Source of the DNA: Calidifontibacter indicus
GTDB taxonomy: Bacteria; Actinomycetota; Actinomycetes; Actinomycetales; Dermatophilaceae
Length of the DNA: 64,000 nucleotides
Direction: 5' to 3'
Assembly: GCF_003386865.1 (NCBI RefSeq)
Contig: NZ_QTUA01000001.1
Coordinates: 3,348,001-3,412,000, forward strand
The notes under the pieces were generated by a model, which was given only the letters and a program-made list of their open reading frames with translations, searched no databases and was not told the origin of the DNA. This document shows, piece after piece, positions 32,966 through 42,319 of this stretch. The stretch's first letter is position 1. Each line of letters opens with the position of its first letter. The position numbers and the translations under genes were made by a program.

Positions 32966-33355
32966 TCACTTGAGCTCGACGGTCGCGCCGGCGCCCTCGA
33001 GCTGCTCCTTGGCCTTCTCGGCCGCAGCCTTGTCGACCTTCTCCAGAACCGGCTTCGGCGCACCGTCGACCAGGTCCTTGGCCTCCTTCAGGCCGAGGGA
33101 GGTGAGGGCGCGCACCTCCTTGATGACGCCGATCTTCTTGTCACCGGCCGAGACCAGGACGACGTCGAACTCCGACTGCTCCTCAGCAGCGCCGGCGTCG
33201 CCGCCGCCTGCTGCCGGGGCGGCGCCAGCAACCGCGACCGGGGCCGCAGCGGTGACGTTGAAGGTGTCCTCGAACTGCTTCACGAACTCCGAGAGCTCGA
33301 TGAGGGTCATTTCCTTGAAGGCCTCAAGGAGCTCGTCAGTGCTGAGCTTCGCCAT
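32966..33355 (-). CDS. rplL: 50S ribosomal protein L7/L12
   Basis: 129 residues. The N-terminal dimerisation helices ([32 protein letters not shown]) are joined by an Ala/Gly-rich hinge to the compact C-domain [39 protein letters not shown], which recruits translation GTPases. It is 62 bases after rplJ in one operon, and made in excess over L10 in all bacteria studied. Confidence 0.97.
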   Translation of the reverse strand: MAKLSTDELLEAFKEMTLIELSEFVKQFEDTFNVTAAAPVAVAGAAPAAGGGDAGAAEEQSEFDVVLVSAGDKKIGVIKEVRALTSLGLKEAKDLVDGAPKPVLEKVDKAAAEKAKEQLEGAGATVELK

Positions 33356-33417
33356 GATGGCTTCCTTTCGTTAGTGCCGTGAGTGGCTGTTTTGTGAAGT
33401 TGAACCGAGCGGGATGC

Positions 33418-34023
33418 TCAGTTCTCGTCGCCACCCTCGGCGACGTCGGTGGTGCTGGCCTCGTCCGCAGCAGCGGCCGGCGCCTCGTCGGCCGGAGCCG
33501 CGGGGCCCTCGGTCTCGACCTTGGCGCGCAGCGCGTCGACCACGCGAGCGGTCTGCGACAGCGGGGCAGCAAAGAGGTACACAGCCTGGCTGAGCGACGC
33601 GTTCATCGCGCCGGCCAGCTTGGCGAGCAGCACCTCGCGGGACTCCAAGCTCGCGAGCTTGGTGATCTCCTCGGCCGAGAGCGGCTTGCCGTCAAGCACG
33701 CCGCCCTTGATCACGAGGAGCGGGTTGGCCTTGGCGAAGTCACGCAGCTTCTTGGCCGCCTCGACCGGGTCACCGGTGACGAAGGCGATCGCGGAGGGGC
33801 CGACGAGCTGACCGTCGAAAGCCGTGACTCCGGCTTCGGCAGCAGCGCGCTCGGTGAGCGTGTTCTTCACCACGGCGTAGGTCGCGTGCTCGCGGAGGTC
33901 ATTACGCAGCTGGGTCAGCTGCGCCACGGTCAAACCGCGGTACTCCGTCAGCACGGCCGCACCCGACTCACGGAACTTGCCCGTGAGCTCGGCAATGGCG
34001 GCGTTCTTGTCGGACTTCGCCAT
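33418..34023 (-). CDS. rplJ: 50S ribosomal protein L10
   Basis: 201 residues. The core ([39 protein letters not shown]...) binds 23S rRNA and the L7/L12 dimers of the stalk. Relative to E. coli L10 it has an extra Ala/Glu-rich tail ([18 protein letters not shown]), normal for actinobacteria. The GAAGGAGG ribosome site is strong. An L10-leader-like region with an intrinsic terminator lies upstream. Confidence 0.97.
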   Translation of the reverse strand: MAKSDKNAAIAELTGKFRESGAAVLTEYRGLTVAQLTQLRNDLREHATYAVVKNTLTERAAAEAGVTAFDGQLVGPSAIAFVTGDPVEAAKKLRDFAKANPLLVIKGGVLDGKPLSAEEITKLASLESREVLLAKLAGAMNASLSQAVYLFAAPLSQTARVVDALRAKVETEGPAAPADEAPAAAADEASTTDVAEGGDEN

Positions 34024-34062
34024 GCGGACCTCCTTCGATCGTGGTTGCCGGTCGCCCCGACG

Positions 34063-34226
34063 AAAAAAGCCCCGGCGCAGATGCGCTCGGGGCTCACAAA
34101 CTCGGACGGCGCGCGGACGCGCCGGACGATCTGTTGTTCCTTGAAGCTCACCTGCGCTGGTCGCCCGTCTCGGCGGGACCTTCGGACGCTACTCTTGCGA
34201 GCAAGCACCGACCGGCGGTCATTGGT
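34063..34226 (-). ncRNA. L10 leader with intrinsic attenuator
   Basis: The leader runs from the predicted start near 34226. It contains GCGCAGGTGAGC, as expected for the L10-binding kink-turn region, and a hairpin at 34069-34094 (GAGCCCCG-AGCGCA...TGCGC-CGGGGC) followed directly by six T on the minus strand (34068-34063). The hairpin ends 40 bases before rplJ, so it must act as a regulated terminator. L10 (with L7/L12) binding its own leader is the known mode of control; the switch itself is inferred. Confidence 0.75.
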
Positions 34227-34232
34227 GTGACC

Positions 34233-34262
34233 ATGCTACGGGCGGACGGCGGTTCCGACCAA
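34233..34262 (-). promoter_or_regulatory. rplJL promoter
   Basis: Minus-strand -35 TTGGTC (34262-34257) and -10 TAGCAT (34238-34233) with an 18-base spacer, placed just ahead of the L10 leader. Confidence 0.55.
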
Positions 34263-34313
34263 ATCGGCCGGCCCGTCGACCCACAGCGCAACCCCACCCG
34301 CAGCGCCGGCCGA

Positions 34314-35273
34314 TCAGGCCGCGCTGGTCGCTCCCGGAGCGGAACCGAACGCCCCGTCGGCAGCCAGCTCGTCGGCGTCCGTCGTCTGGGCGGCCGGCGG
34401 CGCCTGCACGGTGACCGGCTCACCCCACTTGCTGAACGTCGTCGTCGAGCGGAACACGACGTCTTCGGTCATGGCGGAGAACTTCAGCCCGGACAGGCTG
34501 GTGGAGTCGAGCTTGATACGGGCCGGACGCTGCTGCCCGTCGAGCCACACGTCGTAGGTGACCGTCTTGCCGGTGAGTTTGGCCTTGTCGGCCGAGGTGT
34601 TGACCTCCTCGCCGTTCTCGGTTGTCGACTCCTCGTCGACCACCGAGTCGTAGAACCGGTCGGCCGGCGCGACCACCTTGTAGTGGGCGCCCACGGGCTC
34701 GGCGCCGACGAAGGTGACCTTGCTGTTCTCCCAGACCTCGAGGTCGCGGTTCTCGCCGATGTCACTGGTCACCGAGGCGAGCATCTGCTGCACCTCGGGC
34801 TGAGTGCTGTCCTTGCGGAACTTCACCCACTTGGGGCCGAGGTCGGGCGACCGCATGTAGGCGTTGCCGTCGAGGTAGCGCATCGACATGACGCCGGGCA
34901 TCTCCATCTGGAACACCATCGCGTCGGTGCCGAAGGCTGAGACGCTGCCGGTGCTGGGTGCGGGGTCAGTCGAGCGACGTTCCTCGATCGAGTAGGACTT
35001 CACCGCGTTGACGGCGGTGCGGATCGGTGCCGCGAAGTCGGTGCCGGTGATCTGCTGACCCGCGGTGGGCGCCGGTGCGGTGGAGGTGCTCGACGTGGTG
35101 GAGCTCGTCGAGGTGGTGGTCGATGGGGCTGAGCTGGTCGTCGAACCACCGGCAGATGCGGGGGTCGAGGTGGTGGTCGAGGTGGAGCCGGCCGACGTGG
35201 TCGCTCCCCCGCCGCAGCCCGCGAGCGCGAGCACGAGTGAGCCGGCAAGCAACGGCCTGACGAGTTGCACCAT
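34314..35273 (-). CDS. lipoprotein, LppX/LprAFG-like fold, paralog 1
   Basis: 319 residues from the ATG at 35273. The lipobox LVLALAGC gives a lipidated Cys near residue 19, followed by a long Ser/Thr linker. The body (ITGTDFAAPIRTAVNAVKSYSIEERRS...DGNAYMRSPDLGPKWVKF...YDVWLDGQQRPARIKL...FSKWGEPVTVQAPP) has the repeated long strands and the xDGQ/WG.PV elements of mycobacterial LppX/LprG-like lipid carriers. That assignment is by pattern only. Neighbour 35399-36382 and relic 44147-44580 are paralogs. Confidence 0.7.
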   Translation of the reverse strand: MVQLVRPLLAGSLVLALAGCGGGATTSAGSTSTTTSTPASAGGSTTSSAPSTTTSTSSTTSSTSTAPAPTAGQQITGTDFAAPIRTAVNAVKSYSIEERRSTDPAPSTGSVSAFGTDAMVFQMEMPGVMSMRYLDGNAYMRSPDLGPKWVKFRKDSTQPEVQQMLASVTSDIGENRDLEVWENSKVTFVGAEPVGAHYKVVAPADRFYDSVVDEESTTENGEEVNTSADKAKLTGKTVTYDVWLDGQQRPARIKLDSTSLSGLKFSAMTEDVVFRSTTTFSKWGEPVTVQAPPAAQTTDADELAADGAFGSAPGATSAA

Positions 35274-35398
35274 CTGTTTCCCCTGTATCCCTGTGGTCGC
35301 ACACACCGTCGACCGATCGCGCAATCGTAGCCACACGCACCGACACCCTGTGAGCGGGCTGTCAGGGGGTGGGCCGGCCACAGGGTGTCGGGAAGGAA

Positions 35399-36382
35399 TC
35401 AGGCGGCCGAGGAGCCGGACGTCGGTGACGCCGAACCCGAGCCCGTCGCCTTGCTGCGCGCTTCGTCGAAGGTCTTCGCGTCGGCCGGCGCGGTCGGGTT
35501 CACGGTGGCGCCCCAGTCGGTGTAGGTGATCGAGGTGCGGCTGGTGCTGGTGCCGCCGGTGGGTTCGTCGTAGCGCACCAGCTTGCCGTGCGGGTCGAGG
35601 TAGACGTCGAGCGTGTAGCTCTTCGTGCCGTCGCGCTTGATCGTCGAGTCGTAGCTGGTCTGGTTCGACGGCACGGCGAGCACGTCGCAGCCGTGCTGCT
35701 TCATGCCGTTGACCTGCTTCTGCATCAGCTGCGCGACGGTGTTGGTCACGGCGTAATGCGTGGCCTTCACCCCGTCGACGTCGGCCTCGCCCTTCGACTC
35801 GCCCTGGCCGCCGGCGACCATCTCGGCGACGACTCGCGGGTCGAGCTTGCACAGCTGCGCGGTGTAGGCCGTTTTGAAGCTGAGTTCGAGCGCTGACGGG
35901 TTGTCGCCGGCCTTCACCCACATCTTGGCGTTGCGGTAGTAGCCGTACGCGACGCCGTCGATCACGACGGTGTTCTCCATCCGCGAGGACGTGTCGTTGT
36001 ACTTGCCGGTCAGCGGGTCCTTGATCGCGAACTCGCCGTTGGCGGTGCCGGTGGTCGAGGTGCGCAGGTTGCCGCTCGCGTCGCGGCGGCCTTCCTTGAA
36101 CTTCACGCCGGCCTGCCCTTGGATGCCGGTGCGGATCTGCCCGGCGATCGTGTCGCCCGACACCTTCGAGCCGGCGGACGGCGCCGAAGTGCTCGTCGAA
36201 CTCGGGGCGCTCGACGTGCTCGACGACGTCGAACCACCGGACGAGGACGAGCCCGACGAAGCGCTGGACGACGACGAACTGCTGGTCGCGGTCGAGGTGT
36301 TCTGCGTGACCGTCGTGTTGTTACAGGCGGCTAACAGGCCCACCGCCGCGAACGTGACGGTGGTGCGCAGCAGGATCTTCAT
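35399..36382 (-). CDS. lipoprotein, paralog 2
   Basis: 327 residues. The lipobox is VGLLAAC, then a Ser/Thr/Gly linker of about 60 residues. The body shares the plan of paralog 1: AGQIRTGIQGQAGVKFKEG, VVIDGVAYGYYRNAKMWVK, LDVYLDPHGKLVRYD, and ITYTDWGATVNPTAPADAK near the end. It has two Cys (QLCKLD, QHGCDV) that paralog 1 lacks. It lies 113 bases after kdpE on the same strand; whether it belongs to the kdp transcript is unclear. Confidence 0.7.
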   Translation of the reverse strand: MKILLRTTVTFAAVGLLAACNNTTVTQNTSTATSSSSSSSASSGSSSSGGSTSSSTSSAPSSTSTSAPSAGSKVSGDTIAGQIRTGIQGQAGVKFKEGRRDASGNLRTSTTGTANGEFAIKDPLTGKYNDTSSRMENTVVIDGVAYGYYRNAKMWVKAGDNPSALELSFKTAYTAQLCKLDPRVVAEMVAGGQGESKGEADVDGVKATHYAVTNTVAQLMQKQVNGMKQHGCDVLAVPSNQTSYDSTIKRDGTKSYTLDVYLDPHGKLVRYDEPTGGTSTSRTSITYTDWGATVNPTAPADAKTFDEARSKATGSGSASPTSGSSAA

Positions 36383-36495
36383 GAGTCCCTCCCGGAATCA
36401 GCAGACGATCGAGGCGAGCCGGCCAGAGGGGCCGGCTGCGCCGGTGCTGCGACGTGGGCGAGTGCGCTGCGGTTCCCTCGGGATTGCGCAGACGC

Positions 36496-37179
36496 TCAGT
36501 GGGCGCGCAACTGGTAGCCGATGCCGGGGGTGGTGATCAGCCAGCGCGGGGCGGCCGGCTCCCGCTCGAGCTTGCGCCGCAGCTGCCCCATGTAGACCCG
36601 CAGGTAGTTCGACTCCCGCCCGTACTGCGGGCCCCACACCGATCGCAGCAGCATCTCGTGGGGCACCACCTGGCCGCGGTGCCGGGCCAGCGTCGCGAGC
36701 AGTCGCCACTCGGTCGGGGTGAGGTGCACCGGCCCACCGTCGGTGCTGGCGGTGCAGGTGGCGAAGTCGAGTCGGAAGTCGTCGGTCACGACGTCCGGCG
36801 CGTTGTCGAGGGCGGTGCCCACCCGGCGCAGCGCCGCCCGGATGCGCGCCATCAGCTCGTCGATGCCGAACGGTTTGGTGACGTAGTCGTCGGCACCCTC
36901 GTCGAGGGCCTCCACCTTGTCGTCCGACTCGTGCCGGGCCGACAGCACCACCACCGGCACGACCGAGACGCGGCGGATGCGGCGCAGCACCTCCACCCCG
37001 TCGAGGTCGGGCAGGCCGAGGTCGAGCACGACGAGGTCGGGCGGCTGCTCGTCGATCGCGGACAACGCGTCGGCCCCGTTGGTGACCGTCTCGACGTCCA
37101 TGCCGCGCGCCTTGAGGTTGATTCGCAGGGTGCGCAGGATCGTGGGGTCGTCGTCGACGACCAGCAGCCGGTCATTCAT
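36496..37179 (-). CDS. kdpE: KdpE response regulator
   Basis: 227 residues. The receiver domain has the acidic pocket DDD (9-11), phospho-acceptor D53 in VVLDLGLPD and K in VTKPF; the OmpR-type winged helix (LTPTEWRLLATLARHRGQVVPHEML...RVYMGQLRRKLE) follows. It activates kdp transcription when phosphorylated by KdpD. It overlaps kdpD by 8 bases. Likely binding sites are the 10/11-bp spaced repeats at 44101-44127. Confidence 0.93.
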   Translation of the reverse strand: MNDRLLVVDDDPTILRTLRINLKARGMDVETVTNGADALSAIDEQPPDLVVLDLGLPDLDGVEVLRRIRRVSVVPVVVLSARHESDDKVEALDEGADDYVTKPFGIDELMARIRAALRRVGTALDNAPDVVTDDFRLDFATCTASTDGGPVHLTPTEWRLLATLARHRGQVVPHEMLLRSVWGPQYGRESNYLRVYMGQLRRKLEREPAAPRWLITTPGIGYQLRAH

Positions 37180-39685
37180 AGGTGGGCCTTCCGTCGTGGG
37201 CCTGCAGGCTCACCACCATGGTGACGCCGCCGCCCGGAGTGTCCTCGGCCGCCAGGGTGGCGCCCATCGCCTCGGCGAAGCCGCGGGCGACCGCCAGCCC
37301 GAGCCCCACCCCGTCGCCGGACGGCGTATCGCCGTAGCGCTGAAACGGCCGGAAGATCGTCTCCATCGCGGCAGCCGGCACACCTGGCCCCTGGTCGACG
37401 ACGCGCAGCAGCACCCGATCGCCGATGCGTCCTGTAGACACGCGCACCGGTCCTGCTGCCGGCTGGAAACGCAGGGCGTTCTCCAGCACATTGCCCAGCA
37501 CCCGGTCGAGCAGCCCCGGGTCGGCCACGACCCGACGGGCGTCGGGTCCGAGCGTCCACTCGACGCGCGAGGGTTCGGGCAGGGCGCGCACTTCCGATTC
37601 GATCACCTCGGCGAGGTCGACCGGACGCGGGTCGGCGACCAGCCCGCCGACCTGCAGCCGCGACATCGCGAGCAGATTGTCGATGAGTGCGTCGAGCCGG
37701 TCAGCCGACTGCTCGATGGCTTCGAGCAGCTCGGCTTCGTCGGACGGGTCGAAGGTCACCTCGGTGCTGCGCAGACTGCCGACGGCGGCCTTGATACCGG
37801 CCAGCGGGGTGCGCAGGTCGTGCGACACCGCCGACAACAAGGCGGTGCGGGCCCGATTGTCGCGTTCGAGTCCCTCGGCCGACTCCGCAAGGCGCTGCAG
37901 CCGGCGCCGATTGAGCACGGCCGCGGCATGTGCGGCGTAGGCACTGAGCAGCCGTTGCCGGTCGGCCGGCACCGGTGGGCCGACCAGCACCAGGTGGTGG
38001 TCGTCGTCGACCCGCTCGATCGTGCGGGATGCGCCGGCGACCGGGTCGGCCGGGAATTCTCCTGTCGCAGCGACTAATTCGTGCTCGTCGCCGACACGGC
38101 ACACGACCGCGACCGAGGTCTGACCGAACATCTCCGCGGCCCGGTCGACCAGCAGCGCGAGCTGGTCGGTCGAGCTCAACATGCTGTGGCTGAGCTCGGC
38201 CAGAGCGCGCACCTCGTGCGCCGACGCGGTGACAGCTGCGGCGCGCCGGGCGCTGCGGTGCACCACCGCGGACACCACCGCGCCGACCGCCACGAACAAC
38301 AGCAGAGCGAACGCGTTCTCGCCGTCGGCGATGGTCAGCGTGCCGAGTGGCGACGTGAAGTACCAGTTGATCAGCAGCGACGAGATCACCCCCGCCGCGA
38401 TGGCCGGCCAGAGGCCACCGACCAGCGCGATGAGCACCGTCACCAGCAGGTAGAGCTGCACGATCACCGGCAGGCTCGGCCGACCCAGCTGCTGCAACCC
38501 GAGGGTGAGCAGGCAGGGCATGACGACCGCCAGCACCGCGCCCTGGGCCACCCGGCGTCCGGGCAGTGCCGCCCCCGGCCGCGGCGGTGGCGTGCTGCGG
38601 GCCAGCTCGTGGGTGACGACGTGCACGTCGATGTCCTCGCCCGAGCCCGCGATGATCCGCTCGCCGGTGCTCGGTCGCAGCATGCTGCGCCAGCGCGGCG
38701 AGCGGCCGAGGCCGATGATGACGTGCTGGGCATTGACGGCGCGGGCGTAGTCGAGCACGGCGGCCGCGGCGTCGTTACCGCCGACGGTGTGGAAGGTGCC
38801 GCCGAGGTCTGCGGTGAGGCGACGCAACCGGTCGATCTGGGCACCGGAGGAGTCGGTGAGGCCGTCGGCCCGCGCGACGTAGACCGCGTGCAACTCGCCG
38901 GCGTTGCCCGCGAGCGCCAACCGCGCCGCCCGGCGCAGCAGCGTCGCCCCTTCCGGGCCGCCCGACAACGCCACGACCACGCGGGTGCGTGTGGGCCAGG
39001 TGCCGGTGATCGAGTGGTCGCTGCGGTAGCGGTCGAGGTTCTCCTCCACCCGGTCGGCCAGCCACAGCAGCGCCAGTTCGCGCAGCGCGCTGAGGTTGCC
39101 CAGCCGGAAGTAGTTGGCCAACGCCGCGTCGACCTTCTGCGCCGCGTAGACGTTGCCGTGCGCCATCCGCCGGCGCAGCGCCTCCGGCGACATGTCGACC
39201 AGTTCGATCTGGTCGGCGGCGCGCACCACTGCGTCGGGCACCGTCTCGCGTTGCACCACGCCGGTGATGCTCAAGGTGGCGTCGTTGAGCGACTCGAGGT
39301 GCTGGATGTTCACCGTCGAGATCACGTCGATGCCGGCAGCGAGCAGGTCGTGCACGTCCTGCCAGCGTTTGTCGTGGGTGCTGCCGGGCACGTTCGTGTG
39401 CGCGAGTTCGTCGACCAGCGCCACCTGCGGACGCCGGGCGATGATCGCCGCCGTGTCCATCTCCTCGAAGGCGGTGCCCCGGTGTTCGATGCTGCGACAC
39501 GGCACCACCTCCAACCCGTCGAGGGCGGCGGCGGTGTGCGGACGGCCGTGGGTGTCGACGTAGCCGACGACGACGTCGGTGCCGCGGTCGAGCCGCCGGC
39601 GGCCTTCGCCGAGCATCGCGACCGTCTTGCCGACGCCCGGGGCGGCACCCAGGTAGATCCGCAGAACGCCCCGTGTCACCGTCAC
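37172..39685 (-). CDS. kdpD: KdpD sensor histidine kinase
   Basis: 837 residues. The N-terminal KdpD domain has Walker A GAAPGVGKT, then ...HVIIGLGRSPRW in the USP-like domain. Four membrane segments follow around VLAVVMPCLLTLGL, LYLLVTVLIALVGGLWPAI and LLLFVAVGAVVSAVVH. The phospho-acceptor is in VSHDLRTPLAGI, with N- and G-boxes later (LGNVLENAL, DQGPGVP). It senses K+ or turgor and phosphorylates KdpE. It is third from the end of the kdp operon, 28 bases after kdpC. Confidence 0.94.
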   Translation of the reverse strand: MTVTRGVLRIYLGAAPGVGKTVAMLGEGRRRLDRGTDVVVGYVDTHGRPHTAAALDGLEVVPCRSIEHRGTAFEEMDTAAIIARRPQVALVDELAHTNVPGSTHDKRWQDVHDLLAAGIDVISTVNIQHLESLNDATLSITGVVQRETVPDAVVRAADQIELVDMSPEALRRRMAHGNVYAAQKVDAALANYFRLGNLSALRELALLWLADRVEENLDRYRSDHSITGTWPTRTRVVVALSGGPEGATLLRRAARLALAGNAGELHAVYVARADGLTDSSGAQIDRLRRLTADLGGTFHTVGGNDAAAAVLDYARAVNAQHVIIGLGRSPRWRSMLRPSTGERIIAGSGEDIDVHVVTHELARSTPPPRPGAALPGRRVAQGAVLAVVMPCLLTLGLQQLGRPSLPVIVQLYLLVTVLIALVGGLWPAIAAGVISSLLINWYFTSPLGTLTIADGENAFALLLFVAVGAVVSAVVHRSARRAAAVTASAHEVRALAELSHSMLSSTDQLALLVDRAAEMFGQTSVAVVCRVGDEHELVAATGEFPADPVAGASRTIERVDDDHHLVLVGPPVPADRQRLLSAYAAHAAAVLNRRRLQRLAESAEGLERDNRARTALLSAVSHDLRTPLAGIKAAVGSLRSTEVTFDPSDEAELLEAIEQSADRLDALIDNLLAMSRLQVGGLVADPRPVDLAEVIESEVRALPEPSRVEWTLGPDARRVVADPGLLDRVLGNVLENALRFQPAAGPVRVSTGRIGDRVLLRVVDQGPGVPAAAMETIFRPFQRYGDTPSGDGVGLGLAVARGFAEAMGATLAAEDTPGGGVTMVVSLQAHDGRPTYE

Positions 39686-39713
39686 ATTGTCTCCTGCCTC
39701 CGGCTCGTGCGGC

Positions 39714-40292
39714 TCATCGCTGTGCGACGGCGCGCTGCAGGGCGAGGTTGAGTTCGAGCACGTTCACCCTCGGCTGTCCGAGATAGCCGGCTGAGCTGGT
39801 ATTCGCCCGCACCAGTGCCTCGACGGTGGCGCGCGGCAAGGCCCGGGCGGCGGCCACCCGCGGCACCTGCCACGACGCGTACGACGGCGAGATGTCAGGG
39901 TCGAGTCCGCTGGCCGACGCGGTGAGTGCGTCGGCGGGCACCGGCCCCTTCGCGTCCGGGTTCTGTGCGCGCAGGGTGGCGGCCCGCTTGGCCACCAGCG
40001 CCCGCTGGTCGGGATTCGCCTGGGCGTAGTTGGTGCCGCCGCTGGTGCCGCCGGCGTAGTCGAACGCCGACGGACGCGGCTGGAACCACTGCGCCCCGGT
40101 GAACTGCTGGCCGATCAGGCTCGACCCGACCACCCGCCCCTGGGAGGTGACGAGCGAGCCGTCGGCGCGCCCCGGCAGCGCCCGTGCGGCGGCGGTGACG
40201 GCGAGCGGGTAGGCGAGGCCGAGCAGCAGCGTGAGCACCAACAGGGCGCGGACGGCGGCGAGCGCCTGGCGGGTGACGGTCATGGTGATCAC
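39714..40292 (-). CDS. kdpC: potassium-transporting ATPase KdpC
   Basis: 192 residues if it starts at the GTG 40292 (GTGA overlap with kdpB); an ATG at 40283 is equally possible. One N-terminal membrane helix ([22 protein letters not shown]) is followed by the periplasmic domain with [34 protein letters not shown] and VNVLELN, all standard KdpC motifs. It supports K+ binding by the KdpFABC complex. Confidence 0.94.
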   Translation of the reverse strand: MITMTVTRQALAAVRALLVLTLLLGLAYPLAVTAAARALPGRADGSLVTSQGRVVGSSLIGQQFTGAQWFQPRPSAFDYAGGTSGGTNYAQANPDQRALVAKRAATLRAQNPDAKGPVPADALTASASGLDPDISPSYASWQVPRVAAARALPRATVEALVRANTSSAGYLGQPRVNVLELNLALQRAVAQR

Positions 40293-42319
40293 TTCAATCC
40301 GGGCAGCAGCCCCACGAGCAGGTCGATGAGTTTGATACCGACGAACGGCGCGACGACGCCGCCGAGTCCGTAGATCAGCAGGTTGCGCCGCAACAGTGCG
40401 GTCGCGTTGAGCGCCCTGTAGCGAACTCCCCTGAGCGACAACGGAATCAACGCCACGATGATGAGTGCATTGAAGATGACGGCCGACAGCATCGCCGACT
40501 CGGGGCTGTGCAACCGCATCACGTCGAGCCGGGCCAGCCCGGGGAAGATCGGCACGAACATCGCCGGGATGATCGCGAAGTACTTCGCGATGTCGTTCGC
40601 GATCGAGAAGGTGGTCAACGCGCCGCGGGTGATCAGCAGTTGTTTGCCGATGCCGACGATGTCGATGAGCTTGGTGGGGTCGGAGTCGAGGTCGACCATG
40701 TTGCCGGCCTCCTTCGCGGCGGAGGTGCCGGTGTTCATCGCGACGCCCACGTCGGCCTGCGCGAGGGCCGGTGCGTCGTTGGTGCCGTCGCCGGTCATCG
40801 CCACCAGCCGTCCGCCCTCCTGCTCGGCCTTGATCAACCGCATCTTGTCTTCGGGAGTGGCCTCGGCGAGGAAGTCGTCAACCCCCGCCTCGGCAGCGAT
40901 CGAGGCCGCGGTGAGCGGGTTGTCGCCGGTGATCATGACAGTGCGGATGCCCATGTGGCGCAGCTCGTCGAACCGCTCACGCATGCCCGGCTTCACGACG
41001 TCCTTCAGGTGCACCACGCCGAGGGCGCGGGCTGCGCCGTGGGCGCCGCTGCAGCCGACCACCAGCGGGGTGCCGCCGTCGCCGGCAATGCGGTCGATCG
41101 TGGCCTGCGTGTCATCGTCGAGCCGTGCTCCGTGCTCGGCCAGCCAGCCACCGACGGCCGTGCCCGCACCCTTGCGCACGGCGGCGCCGTCCGGCAGGTC
41201 GACACCCGACATCCGGGTCTGCGCGGTGAACGGCACCGTGATCCCGCGCTCGACGGTCTGCGCCGAGGCGCCCTGCGCGAGCGCCAACTCGACGATCGAG
41301 CGGCCCTCGGGTGTCTCGTCGGCCAGCGACGACAGGTAGGCGGCCTGCACCAGCTCGGCCTGCTCGGCACCGGTCACCGGCACGAACTCGCAGGCCCGCC
41401 GGTTGCCGTAGGTGATCGTGCCCGTCTTGTCGAGCAGCAGCGTCGACACGTCGCCGGCGGCCTCTACCGCGCGGCCCGACATCGCGAGCACGTTGTGCTG
41501 CACGAGGCGGTCCATGCCGGCGATGCCGATCGCCGACAGCAGCGCTCCGATCGTGGTGGGGATGAGGCAGACCAAGAGGGCCACCAGCACGACCACCGAC
41601 ACGTCGTGGCCGGAGTAGGAGGCCATGGGCTGGATCATCGACACCGCCAGCACGAAGATGAGCGTGAGCGCGGTCAGCAGGATGCCGAGGGCGATCTCGT
41701 TCGGGGTCTTCTGCCGCTGCGCGCCCTCGACCAACGCGATCATCCGGTCGACGAAGGTCTCCCCCGGCTTGCTGGTGATCTGCACGACGATGCGGTCGGA
41801 CAGCACGGTCGTGCCGCCGGTGACGGCGCATCGGTCGCCGCCGGATTCCCTGATGACCGGCGCAGATTCGCCGGTGATCGCCGATTCGTCGACGCTGGCG
41901 ACGCCCTCGACGACGTCGCCGTCGCCCGGGATCACCTGACCGGCCTCGACCACGACCCGGTCGCCGACCCGCAGGGTGGTGCCGGGCACCTGTTCGATCG
42001 CGCCGTCGGCCGAGCCGGAGACGAGCCGGTGGGCCACCGACTCGGTGCGGGTGCGGCGCAGGCTCTCGGCCTGCGCCTTGCCGCGGCCCTCGGCCACCGC
42101 CTCGGCCAGGTTGGCGAACACGATCGTGAGCCACAGCCAGGCGGCCACCGCGATCGAGAAGACGGACGGGTGCAGCACCGACAGGACGGTGGTGAGCACC
42201 GATCCGATCCACACCACGAAGATCACCGGGGTGCGCACGAGGTGACGCGGGTCGAGTTTGGACAATGCCTGCGGCAGCGCCTCGTGGGCGGTGTGCAGGA
42301 GTCGGGGATCGGCGTTCAT
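40289..42319 (-). CDS. kdpB: potassium-transporting P-type ATPase KdpB
   Basis: 676 residues from the ATG at 42319, which overlaps the kdpA stop (ATGA). The phosphorylation site is DKTGT, the actuator motif is ITGESAPV, the nucleotide domain has KGAG and the hinge is [21 protein letters not shown]. It is the energising subunit of the high-affinity K+ pump. The open frame continues upstream through kdpA sequence but that part is not KdpB-like. Confidence 0.96.
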   Translation of the reverse strand: MNADPRLLHTAHEALPQALSKLDPRHLVRTPVIFVVWIGSVLTTVLSVLHPSVFSIAVAAWLWLTIVFANLAEAVAEGRGKAQAESLRRTRTESVAHRLVSGSADGAIEQVPGTTLRVGDRVVVEAGQVIPGDGDVVEGVASVDESAITGESAPVIRESGGDRCAVTGGTTVLSDRIVVQITSKPGETFVDRMIALVEGAQRQKTPNEIALGILLTALTLIFVLAVSMIQPMASYSGHDVSVVVLVALLVCLIPTTIGALLSAIGIAGMDRLVQHNVLAMSGRAVEAAGDVSTLLLDKTGTITYGNRRACEFVPVTGAEQAELVQAAYLSSLADETPEGRSIVELALAQGASAQTVERGITVPFTAQTRMSGVDLPDGAAVRKGAGTAVGGWLAEHGARLDDDTQATIDRIAGDGGTPLVVGCSGAHGAARALGVVHLKDVVKPGMRERFDELRHMGIRTVMITGDNPLTAASIAAEAGVDDFLAEATPEDKMRLIKAEQEGGRLVAMTGDGTNDAPALAQADVGVAMNTGTSAAKEAGNMVDLDSDPTKLIDIVGIGKQLLITRGALTTFSIANDIAKYFAIIPAMFVPIFPGLARLDVMRLHSPESAMLSAVIFNALIIVALIPLSLRGVRYRALNATALLRRNLLIYGLGGVVAPFVGIKLIDLLVGLLPGLK

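Noticed and set aside
34063-34094. Hairpin before rplJ as terminator of an upstream gene
   Set aside because: No gene on the minus strand lies between it and the nearest promoter; it sits inside the rplJ leader.
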